DNA of 17,314 nucleotides from JACZST01 sp036985755 (GCA_036985755.1 BTQG01000049.1:1-17314), one strand, 5' to 3'; positions 7,211 to 13,551 are shown, counted from the first letter of the stretch. Notes: a model not told the origin generated them from the letters alone. Translations and numbers: made by a program.

Positions 7211-7792
7211 CTACTCTTCGGCTGCCGGCTCCTCCGCCGGCTCGTCGGCTGCTGGTGTCTCTTCTCTTGGCTCCGACCGGCCCGATCCCCTCAGTGGGGC
7301 GAGCACCATCGTCATGTGGCGGCCTTCGAGTCGTGGCGGGGTTTCGATCTCTCCGAACTCGGCAACGCTCCTCTGCAGCCGCTCGAGGATCTCGTTCCCG
7401 ATTTCCGGGTGGGTGACCTCTCTGCCCCTGAAGCGCATCGTCACCTTTACCTTGTCGTGGTCTCGCAAGAACCGCTCAACCCGTTTTCGTTTGACCTCGA
7501 AGTCGCTCGCCCCGATCTTGGGGCGGAACTGCACCTCTTTGATCACGGTGCGAGTCTGCTTCTTCCTGGCCTCACGAGCCTTCACGGACTGGTCGTACTT
7601 GTACTTCCCGTAGTCCATGAGGCGGACGACCGGTGGACGGGCCTCTGGTGCGACCTCGACGAGATCCAGCTCCAGCTTGTTGGCCAGCCACCGTGCCTCT
7701 TCAATCGATTTGATCCCGATCTGTCCACCGTTCGGATCGACGAGGCGAACCTCCTTGACCCGAATTTTGTCGTTGACTCTCGGCTCCTTGAT
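7211..7792 (-). CDS. infC: Translation initiation factor IF-3, ATC start codon
   Basis: A 193-residue IF-3, which binds the 30S subunit, keeps subunits apart and checks start-codon/initiator-tRNA pairing. The N-domain is residues 1-70 (KEPRVNDKIRVKEVRLVD, ending RPPVVRLMDYGKYKYDQ). The C-domain follows (KEVQFRPKIGASDFEVK, RFRGREVTHPEIG, EGRHMTMVLAPL). After it comes an unusual Pro/Glu/Ala-rich acidic tail of about 25 residues. The conserved N-domain begins directly after an in-frame TGA at 7813. No ATG, GTG or TTG lies between that stop and the conserved block; the first ATG (7618) would delete the N-domain. The only codon with a strong Shine-Dalgarno (AGGAGG, 7-nt spacer) is ATC at 7792. Rare AUU/AUC/AUA starts are known for infC and underlie its autoregulation. 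Confidence 0.95.
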   Translation of the reverse strand: MKEPRVNDKIRVKEVRLVDPNGGQIGIKSIEEARWLANKLELDLVEVAPEARPPVVRLMDYGKYKYDQSVKAREARKKQTRTVIKEVQFRPKIGASDFEVKRKRVERFLRDHDKVKVTMRFRGREVTHPEIGNEILERLQRSVAEFGEIETPPRLEGRHMTMVLAPLRGSGRSEPREETPAADEPAEEPAAEE

Positions 7793-7798
7793 CGGAGC

Positions 7799-7805
7799 AC
7801 CTCCT
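7799..7805 (-). promoter_or_regulatory. Shine-Dalgarno fixing the ATC start of infC
   Basis: AGGAGGT on the minus strand, with 7 nt between AGGAGG and the ATC at 7792-7790. A near-perfect anti-16S match at ideal spacing from a non-ATG codon is the decisive evidence for the infC start. Confidence 0.85.
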
Positions 7806-7837
7806 GTTTCTCAGCGTTCCGACTCGGCGGCGCATAG

Positions 7838-7863
7838 AAAAGGCAGCACACGCGGTGCTGCCT
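7838..7863 (-). terminator. Terminator-like hairpin in the infC leader (possible attenuator)
   Basis: On the minus strand a perfect 9-bp stem AGGCAGCAC / GTGCTGCCT with a 5-nt loop is followed by TTTTCT. It lies 172 nt after the ribH stop and 46-71 nt before the infC start. It may simply end the riboflavin transcript. Because it is downstream of the candidate infC promoter at 7940-7968, it would also sit inside the infC leader and could act as an attenuator. The U-run is short. Confidence 0.55.
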
Positions 7864-7939
7864 GATGTTTCTGACCCGTGACACCTCACAACGGTGGCCG
7901 GGTGGGAAGCAGGCGCCTCCGCTTGGTCGGTTGGCTGAG

Positions 7940-7968
7940 AGATTAGGCGAGGGCAGCTCGTATTTCAA
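7940..7968 (-). promoter_or_regulatory. Candidate sigma-A-type promoter for infC-rpmI-rplT-trmH
   Basis: Minus strand TTGAAA (7968-7963), a 17-nt spacer, then TAATCT (7945-7940). This is the best -35/-10 pair in the ribH-infC gap. Transcription would begin near 7933, giving a leader of about 140 nt that contains the hairpin at 7838-7863. Confidence 0.5.
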
Positions 7969-7980
7969 TGTCGAAGGAGT

Positions 7981-8034
7981 CATCAGTCGTCAGCCTCGGT
8001 TCTCTTGCTGAAGACTGAAGACTGACGACTTGCC
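7981..8034. repeat. Heptanucleotide tandem array (GAAGACT type)
   Basis: Units CATCAGT, CGTCAGC, CTCGGTT, then after TCTTGCT the run GAAGACT, GAAGACT, GACGACT. It begins directly at the ribH stop codon (8035) in the direction of transcription. The stretch TCTTGCTGAAGACTGA is shared with two places in the fmt-rpe array (13481 onward and 13438 onward), so the two loci are related. Confidence 0.65.
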
Positions 8035-8490
8035 TCAGCTCAGCCCACGCAGCACGTTGGCGGCGCGGACCGCTGCCTGCGCAGCCTCCCTGCCCTTGTT
8101 GTTCTCGTCCGGCGCGCTGCGGGCAAAGGCGTGGTTCGGGTCGCGCACCGTGAGCACGCCCAGGGTCACGGGGACGCCCGTGCGCAGCGACACCGCCATC
8201 AGGCCGTCGCAGGCGCAACGTGCGATGTGCTCATAGTGGTCGGTCTCCCCCTGGACCACAGCGCCGATGGCAACGACCGCGTCGTACCCGGCCTCTGCGA
8301 ACCGACCGGCGACCAGCGGCAGCTCGAACGCTCCGGGCACATCGACCACGGTGACGTCCCCGGCTCCGGCAGCATCGAGTGCCTGCAACGCCCCGTCGAG
8401 CAGCCCGTCGGTCACCGGGCGGTTGAACAGCGACCGAGCGACGCCGATGCGGAGACCGGAGGCGTCGAGCTCGCCCTCGATGTGGGTCAT
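8035..8490 (-). CDS. ribH: 6,7-dimethyl-8-ribityllumazine synthase
   Basis: A 151-residue lumazine synthase, joining the ribityl-diaminopyrimidine and dihydroxybutanone phosphate in the penultimate step of riboflavin synthesis; the family forms pentamers or 60-mers. Motifs are VPGAFELPL (51-59, substrate binding), GAVVQGETDHYEH (76-88, with the catalytic His88) and the C-terminal NNKGREAAQAAV. The frame is open to 8568, but ATG 8490 is the start because it overlaps the ribBA stop as ATGA and begins the conserved fold. It is the last gene of the rib operon; its stop is followed at once by a heptamer array. Confidence 0.96.
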   Translation of the reverse strand: MTHIEGELDASGLRIGVARSLFNRPVTDGLLDGALQALDAAGAGDVTVVDVPGAFELPLVAGRFAEAGYDAVVAIGAVVQGETDHYEHIARCACDGLMAVSLRTGVPVTLGVLTVRDPNHAFARSAPDENNKGREAAQAAVRAANVLRGLS

Positions 8491-9692
8491 CCGTCGGCCC
8501 CGAGATGTCCCAGCTTGCTCGCCTTGGTCTCGAGGTAGCTCTTGTTGTGGTGGTTCTCCCCCACCCACAGCGGCACTCGCTCGCTGATGGCGATGCCGAA
8601 GGCGGCGAGCTGTTCGATTTTCTCCGGGTTGTTGGTCAGCAACCGGATACTTGCCACCTTCAAATCATGGAGGATCTGGGCGTCGACCCCGTAGTGGCGC
8701 TGGTCGGGGGGATGGCCGATCTGCCGGTTCGCCTCGACCGTGTCGAGGCCGGCCTCCTGCAGCCGGTACGCGGCCAGCTTCTCCACCAGGCCGATCCCCC
8801 GCCCTTCATGGGTCGGGTTGTACACGATGATGCCCTGGCCCTGCTCGGCGATCCGGCGCATCGACTCGCGGAGCTGGGCACCGCAGTCGCAGCGACGGCT
8901 GCCGAATACGTCTCCGGTGAGACACACCGAGTGCACCCTGGTGAGCACATCGTCCTTGCCGGCAACGTCACCAAGCACGAGGGCAACGTGTTCGGAACGG
9001 GTATCCATGGCCCGATAGCCAACGGCGATGAACTCGCCGTACTCGGTGGGTATGGTGGCCTCCGCCTCTCTGGAGACGAGCGCTTCGGTCTTCCACCGAT
9101 ACGCCACCAGGTCGGCAATGGTGATCACGGGGATCGCGTGCTCCTCTGCAAAAACGAAGAGCCGTTCACCCTTGGCCATCGTGCCATCGTCGTTGACCAC
9201 CTCGCACAGGACTCCTGCCGGTGTCAGCCCGGCAAGCGTGGCAAGGTCCACGGCCGCTTCGGTGTGCCCCGGTCGCACCAGGACCCCGCCGGGTTGGTAG
9301 CGGAGCGGGAACACATGACCCGGCCGATGGAAGTCGGCAGCCGTGTTGGATCGATCCACGGCCGCCCTGATGGTTGCGGTCCGGTCGGCGGCGCTGATGC
9401 CGGTTGTGGTGCCGAGGGCGTAGTCGATGGAGACGGTAAAAGCAGTCTGATGTGAGTCGGTGTTCTCCAACACCATCAGCGGCAGGCCAAGCTCGTCGAG
9501 GCGCTCTCCTGTCATCGGTAGGCAGATCAGCCCGCTGGTGTAACGCACCATGAAGGCGATGTGCTCGGCAGTCACCTTCTCGGCAGCCAGGACCAGGTCA
9601 CCCTCGTTCTCTCTGTGCTCGTCGTCGACGACCAGGACCATGTCACCGCGAGCAATGGAGGCAACGGCCGTCTCGATCGACGAGTAGCTCAT
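8487..9692 (-). CDS. ribBA: Bifunctional DHBP synthase / GTP cyclohydrolase II
   Basis: A 401-residue fusion catalysing both entry reactions of riboflavin synthesis. The N-terminal half (1-200) is 3,4-dihydroxy-2-butanone-4-phosphate synthase, with DDEHRENEGDL (23-33), TGISAADRT (97-105), RPGHVFPLR (123-131) and HTEAAVDLA (143-151). The C-terminal half (about 208-395) is GTP cyclohydrolase II, with the zinc site HSVCLTGDVFGSRRCDCGAQ (Cys257, Cys268, Cys270) and HEGRGIGL (295-302); most relatives have QEGRGIGL there. The EANRQIGHPPDQRHYG segment is also somewhat divergent from the usual EAN-LGFPAD-R-YG, but key residues are present and both activities are expected. The start at ATG 9692 overlaps the ribE stop by ATGA. 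Confidence 0.97.
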   Translation of the reverse strand: MSYSSIETAVASIARGDMVLVVDDEHRENEGDLVLAAEKVTAEHIAFMVRYTSGLICLPMTGERLDELGLPLMVLENTDSHQTAFTVSIDYALGTTTGISAADRTATIRAAVDRSNTAADFHRPGHVFPLRYQPGGVLVRPGHTEAAVDLATLAGLTPAGVLCEVVNDDGTMAKGERLFVFAEEHAIPVITIADLVAYRWKTEALVSREAEATIPTEYGEFIAVGYRAMDTRSEHVALVLGDVAGKDDVLTRVHSVCLTGDVFGSRRCDCGAQLRESMRRIAEQGQGIIVYNPTHEGRGIGLVEKLAAYRLQEAGLDTVEANRQIGHPPDQRHYGVDAQILHDLKVASIRLLTNNPEKIEQLAAFGIAISERVPLWVGENHHNKSYLETKASKLGHLGADG

Positions 9693-10300
9693 GCCCGCGT
9701 CCCCATCAAGCGCTCCACGTACTTGGCGAAAATGTCACTCTCGATGTTCACCTGATCCCCCGTCGAGCGACGGGCCAGAACCGTAACTTCGAGGGTGTGC
9801 GGGATGAGCACGACCTCGAACCACGTCTCATCGGCCTCGAGCGCGGAGACCGCGGTGATCGTCAAGCTGACCCCGTCGATCGTCACCGCCCCCTTCTCGA
9901 CCAGGTAGGGCGCCAGGGAAGGCGGCGCGACAACCCGGATCCGTCTGGCTTCACCCTCGACGTCGATGGTCTCGATCGTGCCAACACCGTCGATGTGCCC
10001 CTGGACGATGTGCCCATCGAAACGGCCGTCTGCCGACGGCACCGGCCGTTCGAGATTGACCCCAACACCCGCGGCAAGACCGGCGAGATTGCTGCGGTCC
10101 AGGGTTTCGGCCACAGCATCGACGGTAAACGAATCTTCACCGACTGTGACCGCGGTCAGACAGACGCCGTTGACGGCGACCGAATCACCAACGGAGAGCC
10201 GCTCGACAGTATGTGGCCCCTCGATCACCAAGCGGCAGCCGGTCACGGTGCGCTCCACACGTTGCACCGTTCCCACTTCGGCGACGATCCCGGTGAACAT
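9689..10300 (-). CDS. ribE: Riboflavin synthase alpha chain
   Basis: A 203-residue riboflavin synthase, which dismutates two lumazine molecules to riboflavin and the pyrimidine precursor; trimeric in the family. Two lumazine-binding repeats are visible. Repeat 1 (1-~97) starts with MFTGIVAEVG and has NGVCLT. Repeat 2 (~98-195) has GHIVQGHIDGVGT and IDGVSLT. The ATG at 10300 overlaps the ribD stop by one base (TGATG) and its own stop overlaps ribBA by four. Some nomenclatures call this gene ribC. Confidence 0.96.
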   Translation of the reverse strand: MFTGIVAEVGTVQRVERTVTGCRLVIEGPHTVERLSVGDSVAVNGVCLTAVTVGEDSFTVDAVAETLDRSNLAGLAAGVGVNLERPVPSADGRFDGHIVQGHIDGVGTIETIDVEGEARRIRVVAPPSLAPYLVEKGAVTIDGVSLTITAVSALEADETWFEVVLIPHTLEVTVLARRSTGDQVNIESDIFAKYVERLMGTRA

Positions 10301-11397
10301 CAGCGAACCTCCTGGGGGGTGGCGTCGATCCGAATGTCCGACCCGATTGGCGTGATCGCGTTGATCTGAACATCGATGGCGGCGTCGATGGTCTCGAATA
10401 CCCCACCAATCGCTGGAACGCCCACCCCGCCGCCGAGCTTGGCGCCGACATACACCACAAACTCGTCGACCAGCCTCTGGCGCACCAGCGACCCGGCGAG
10501 GGATGGGCCGCCCTCGACCAGCACCTCCACGAAACCCATGGTTCCCAGATGTTTCATCATCGTCTCCAGGTCGACCCCATCGGGCCCCGGAACAACGATG
10601 ACGTCCCTGATGCCTTCGGGCGGCTCGGCGCCGTCGGGCGAAAACAGGAGGGGATTGCGGCCGTAGACCGCCGCCGCCGCGGGTAGCGGGCGCCCGCCAC
10701 CGACGATCACCGGACGCGGTTGCGGCCCGGTGTACGAGTCAATGCGGACATCGAGTCGCGGGTTGTCGGTACGCAGTGTGCCGGCGCCGATCACGATGGC
10801 GTCGCTGCGCGCTCGGAGACGATGAGCATCCAACCTGGCTTCGTCCCCTGTGATCCATTGCGAGGTCCGGTCGGCGGCCGCCGCCTGCCCATCGATGGTG
10901 GTGGCCATCTTGAGAGTGAGCCGGGGGAACCCGGTAATGCGGTGGTGGAAGTACCCGGCGTCGGCGCCACGCACCACGTCGGGCAGGACACCTTCGATGA
11001 CGGTGATTCCCGCCTCTCGGAGCTGCGACATACCGCTTCCTGACACCCTGAGGTCGGGATCCTCGACACCGATGATCACCGTGGCAACGTTGGCCCTGAC
11101 GATGGCGTCGACACAGGGTGGGGTTCGACCGTGATGGGAACATGGCTCGAGCGTCACGACCAGCGTGCCTCCGGCTGCTCGTTCACCGGCGTCGGTCAGG
11201 GCCATGAGCTCTGCGTGGTGCTGGCCGGGGCCGGCGTGGGCGCGTTCGGCAACCACGGTTCCGTTGGCAGAAAGCACGATGGCACCGACCCGCGGATTCG
11301 GATGCGGGTAGGTGTCGTCGGTCAGACCGACGGCCCTCCGCATCAGTTCCTCCGCGCGGCGTGTCTCAGACCGGTTGTCGTCGACGCGGCGCGACAT
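10300..11397 (-). CDS. ribD: Bifunctional pyrimidine deaminase / reductase RibD
   Basis: A 365-residue enzyme for the second and third steps from GTP to riboflavin. The N-terminal deaminase domain (about 15-140) has the zinc motif HHAELMAL and EPCSHHGRTPPC. The C-terminal NADPH-dependent reductase domain (about 150-355) has KMATTIDGQAAA, SQWITGDEAR, DAIVIGAGTLRTDNP and VEGGPSLAGSL. The frame is open to 11427, but that part is FMN-riboswitch RNA. ATG 11397 is preceded by AGGAGG at 4 nt spacing and is the sensible start. It is the first gene of ribD-ribE-ribBA-ribH, so expression of the whole operon should fall when FMN is high. Confidence 0.97.
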   Translation of the reverse strand: MSRRVDDNRSETRRAEELMRRAVGLTDDTYPHPNPRVGAIVLSANGTVVAERAHAGPGQHHAELMALTDAGERAAGGTLVVTLEPCSHHGRTPPCVDAIVRANVATVIIGVEDPDLRVSGSGMSQLREAGITVIEGVLPDVVRGADAGYFHHRITGFPRLTLKMATTIDGQAAAADRTSQWITGDEARLDAHRLRARSDAIVIGAGTLRTDNPRLDVRIDSYTGPQPRPVIVGGGRPLPAAAAVYGRNPLLFSPDGAEPPEGIRDVIVVPGPDGVDLETMMKHLGTMGFVEVLVEGGPSLAGSLVRQRLVDEFVVYVGAKLGGGVGVPAIGGVFETIDAAIDVQINAITPIGSDIRIDATPQEVR

Positions 11398-11400
11398 GCG

Positions 11401-11520
11401 CCCTCCTTCTCCCATCCGGACTGTCACCGTCGGCCCCGGAGTTTCACCGGATCAGCCCCATTGCTGGGGGTCGCGGACTTTCACCGCCGGTCGGGAATTG
11501 CACCCTGCCCTGAAGGGGGC
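11401..11520 (-). promoter_or_regulatory. FMN riboswitch (RFN element)
   Basis: The minus strand carries the conserved RFN blocks in order: TTCAGGGCAGGGTG, CAATTCCCGACCGGCGGT, GAAAGTCCGCGA, the GATCCGGTGAAACTCCGG arm, GCCGACGGTGACAGTCCGGA and TGGGAGAAGGAGG. The closing stem pairs CCCCCTTC (11519-11512) with GAAGGAGGG (11409-11401). The latter contains the AGGAGG that is the ribD Shine-Dalgarno. FMN binding would therefore directly hide the ribosome-binding site. No separate terminator hairpin with a U-run is present between the aptamer and ribD. Confidence 0.97.
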
Positions 11521-11535
11521 TATTTGTTCAACAGA

Positions 11536-11541
11536 AGTGTA
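11536..11541 (-). promoter_or_regulatory. Candidate -10 hexamer for the rib operon
   Basis: TACACT on the minus strand, 15 nt before the first base of the riboswitch closing stem, so a transcript starting near 11529 would contain the whole aptamer. The same hexamer occurs 8 nt before rpe. No convincing -35 is visible. Confidence 0.4.
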
Positions 11542-11560
11542 CCTCTCGCCGCGTTCCATC

Positions 11561-11588
11561 GGGTCGGGAGTTGCGGGTACCAAGGAAC
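11561..11588. repeat. Possible short heptamer array upstream of the rib promoter
   Basis: GGGTCGG, GAGTTGC, GGGTACC, AAGGAAC read as four degenerate 7-mers and share GTTGCGGGT with the array at 5152-5214. Weak on its own; listed because it matches the period and wording of the other arrays. Confidence 0.3.
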
Positions 11589-11621
11589 GGCCCCCCTCGC
11601 TACGTGGCACGGAGGACCGCT

Positions 11622-11736
11622 TAGGAGGGTGCTGAACAATGACGAGTGCTACGGGCCGTCGCTCGTTCGAGTGCTACGGTGGCTCGGTTTCTGGCGACCG
11701 CGACGGCCCGTAGGAGGATGGCACAGCACCCTCCTA
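11622..11736 (+). mobile_element. Palindromic MITE-like element, copy B
   Basis: The best-preserved copy: 115 bp, TA at both ends, a perfect 11-bp terminal inverted repeat GGAGGGTGCTG / CAGCACCCTCC (13 bp counting TA), and a perfect 11-bp inner stem ACGGGCCGTCG (11651-11661) / CGACGGCCCGT (11701-11711). A further 7-bp pair TAGGAGG / CCTCCTA lies at 11711-11736, allowing an alternative fold. It lies between the response regulator and the rib promoter, and the TAG stop of the response regulator (11736-11734) is made of the terminal TA plus the first G of the inverted repeat. The TA ends match what IS630/Tc1-type transposition leaves. Confidence 0.8.
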
Positions 11737-12660
11737 GGTCCGTTTATCCACCGCGTACACCGAGCCCGGCTGGCGCTTGGCGAATTCTTTCATCTCGGTG
11801 GCAATGGCAGAGACCTCCCAAACCGAGGTGAGCGCCCGATGCCTGTTGGTGGCTACGCCCATCGACAGCGACGCGATCGGGAAGACCTGTTTCTCGCCGA
11901 GCCGATCGGTGACCTCTATGTGGCCCTGGAGAGCATCGGTGGTGTCGTAGAACTCGAGGATGCCGTCGTCGAAGCTCTTGACAACCGCCTCACAGAACGG
12001 CTCGATGTCTTCGGAACCGAAGATGACGACGAAGTCGTCACCGCCAACGTGCCCAACAAACGCCTTCTCCCCTGCAGTTTCGTGGGCGATTCGCAATAGG
12101 GTCTCCGCGGTGAACTTGATGACGGCATCGCCTCGCATGAATCCGTACGTGTCGTTGAACGCCTTGAAGTTGTCGAGATCGCCGTATACGACTGCAAAGA
12201 GCCCGTCATCGTGAACCCGGTTCTCCAGTTCGGTCGTGATGCGAAAGTTTCCCGGCAAACCGGTGAGCGGCGAGAGGTCGCGCATGTGTTGGGCGCGACG
12301 GATCACGCTTCTCACTCTGGCCACCAGCTCCTCGACATCGAACGGTTTGGTGATGTAGTCGTCTGCGCCGAGATCCAGGCCCTTCACTCGATCCGCAGCA
12401 CGCGGCTTCGCCGTGAGCATCACCACCGGCACATTCACCGTCGGCACGTCGTTGCGCAGGTGGCGCAACGTGGTGAGGCCGTCCATTCCTGGCATCATCA
12501 CGTCGAGGAGAACGAGCGCGGGAGGTCGGTCGGTGGCGAGCTCGAGCGCTTCCTGGCCGCTTCCCGCAACCTCGACCTCGAAACCCTCGCTCTCGAGATT
12601 TGTCTTCACAAACTCGCGGATGTCCGGGTCGTCGTCAACGACGAGGATCCGATCGCTCAT
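11734..12660 (-). CDS. Response regulator with receiver and degenerate GGDEF (GGDDF) domain
   Basis: A 308-residue cytosolic signalling protein. The receiver domain (1-120) is complete: acidic pocket DDD at 9-11, phospho-acceptor Asp53 in LLDVMMPGMDG, Thr83 and Lys105 (TKPFD). The C-terminal domain (about 128-305) is GGDEF-like (DLSPLTGLPGN, YGDLDNFKAFND with Asp161, HVGGDDF at 204-210). The signature is GGDDF, with Asp in place of the metal-binding Glu, and there is no RxxD inhibitory site just upstream. Cyclic-di-GMP synthesis is therefore uncertain; nucleotide binding or another product is possible. The ATG at 12660 has GAGGTG before it and lies 7 nt after rpe, so the two are probably co-transcribed. 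No partner kinase is in the window. The stop codon comes from repeat copy B, so the last residues may have changed. Confidence 0.9.
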   Translation of the reverse strand: MSDRILVVDDDPDIREFVKTNLESEGFEVEVAGSGQEALELATDRPPALVLLDVMMPGMDGLTTLRHLRNDVPTVNVPVVMLTAKPRAADRVKGLDLGADDYITKPFDVEELVARVRSVIRRAQHMRDLSPLTGLPGNFRITTELENRVHDDGLFAVVYGDLDNFKAFNDTYGFMRGDAVIKFTAETLLRIAHETAGEKAFVGHVGGDDFVVIFGSEDIEPFCEAVVKSFDDGILEFYDTTDALQGHIEVTDRLGEKQVFPIASLSMGVATNRHRALTSVWEVSAIATEMKEFAKRQPGSVYAVDKRT

Positions 12661-12667
12661 GGCACCT

Positions 12668-13330
12668 CTAGACGATCATCGCTTTACGTAGCTCTTCGAC
12701 GGCAGCAGCCGGATCGTCCGCCCGGAACACGGAGGTTCCGGCGACAAAGACCTCTGCTCCGGCGTCGCGCGCCGATCGGATCGTCGTCAGATCGATACCG
12801 CCATCGATCTCTATATCGGTGTCGAGGCCCGCAGAATCAATGAACTTCCGCAAGCGCTCTACTTTCCCCAGAACCGTTTCTTTGAACTGTTGACCACCAA
12901 AGCCAGGGTCGACAGACATCACGAGGACCATGTCGGTCAGCTCGACAAATGGCTCCACCGCCTCGGCCGGCGTAGGTGGATTGATCACCAGCCCGAACTC
13001 GAGCCCGGCCGCTCGGGCCCGGGCGGCGACGTCTCTCGGGTTGGGAAAGACCTCGATGTGGACGGTGACGATGTCGGCCCCGGCGTCTTTGAGCGGATCC
13101 AGGTAACGATCCGGGTTCAGCGTCATCATGTGGCAATCCAGAGGGAGCTGGGTGATCTCACGCAGCGAGGCGATCACGGGGAGGCCTATCGCCAGGTTGG
13201 GTACGAAGTGGCCGTCCATGACGTCGACGTGGAGGAGGTCCGCGTGCGCCTCGATGCGGGCGACCTCCTCACCCAGTCGGGAGAAGTCGGCGGCAAGGAC
13301 CGACGGAGCGATTCGAGGCGGTTTGATCAT
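12668..13330 (-). CDS. rpe: Ribulose-phosphate 3-epimerase
   Basis: A 220-residue TIM-barrel epimerase interconverting ribulose 5-phosphate and xylulose 5-phosphate in the pentose phosphate pathway. Ribulose 5-phosphate is also the RibB substrate, a metabolic link to the rib operon downstream. Signatures are APSVLAADFSRLGEE (8-22), LLHVDVMDGHFVPN (metal ligands His34 and Asp36), DCHMM (His67), SVDPGFGGQQF (139-149) and EIDGGI (Asp176). The frame is open to 13363. I chose ATG 13330 because MIKPPRIAPS is the usual N-terminus; it has no Shine-Dalgarno but a TACACT hexamer 8 nt upstream, consistent with a leaderless mRNA. Confidence 0.96.
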   Translation of the reverse strand: MIKPPRIAPSVLAADFSRLGEEVARIEAHADLLHVDVMDGHFVPNLAIGLPVIASLREITQLPLDCHMMTLNPDRYLDPLKDAGADIVTVHIEVFPNPRDVAARARAAGLEFGLVINPPTPAEAVEPFVELTDMVLVMSVDPGFGGQQFKETVLGKVERLRKFIDSAGLDTDIEIDGGIDLTTIRSARDAGAEVFVAGTSVFRADDPAAAVEELRKAMIV

Positions 13331-13338
13331 CGGACGAG

Positions 13339-13344
13339 AGTGTA
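13339..13344 (-). promoter_or_regulatory. Candidate -10 hexamer for rpe (leaderless)
   Basis: TACACT on the minus strand, separated from the rpe ATG by exactly 8 nt, with no Shine-Dalgarno between. It lies directly downstream of the heptamer arrays. No clear -35. Confidence 0.45.
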
Positions 13345-13359
13345 TTCGGGAGTCACCAG

Positions 13360-13408
13360 GCATCAGTCATTAGCCATCAGCCATCAGCCATCAGCCATCA
13401 GCCATCAG
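13360..13408. repeat. Heptanucleotide tandem array (CCATCAG)x5 plus two degenerate units
   Basis: Five perfect contiguous copies of CCATCAG at 13374-13408, preceded by GCATCAG and TCATTAG, for 49 bp and seven units. It is in the fmt-rpe gap, 16 bp upstream of the rpe -10 candidate in the rpe direction. Confidence 0.9.
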
Positions 13409-13444
13409 CCAGAGTCGAGTCCAGGGACGGCCTCCTGTCTTGCT

Positions 13445-13547
13445 GAAGACTGAAGACTCAAAACTGAAGACTCTCCCCTGTCTTGCTGAAGACTGATGAC
13501 TCAAGACTGTGGACTCTCAAGGCTGAAGACTCGCAAGACTGAAGACT
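13445..13547. repeat. Heptanucleotide tandem array (GAAGACT type)
   Basis: Mostly 7-bp units ending in ACT: GAAGACT, GAAGACT, CAAAACT, GAAGACT, then a 15-nt break CTCCCCTGTCTTGCT. After it come GAAGACT, GATGACT, CAAGACT, GTGGACT, the 9-mer CTCAAGGCT, GAAGACT, the 9-mer CGCAAGACT and GAAGACT. CCTGTCTTGCT precedes both sub-arrays. It starts within 4 bp of the fmt stop codon. Together with the CCATCAG array it fills nearly all of the 221-bp fmt-rpe gap. Confidence 0.85.
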
Positions 13548-13551
13548 CAGC

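Noticed and set aside
7582..7983. Minus-strand frame of 133 codons over the infC start
   Set aside because: It is out of frame with infC, spans the hairpin and promoter region, and its translation is Arg/Ser-rich without a domain.
13360..13547. Possible CRISPR array
   Set aside because: Units are 7 bp and contiguous with no unique spacers, and no cas gene is nearby.
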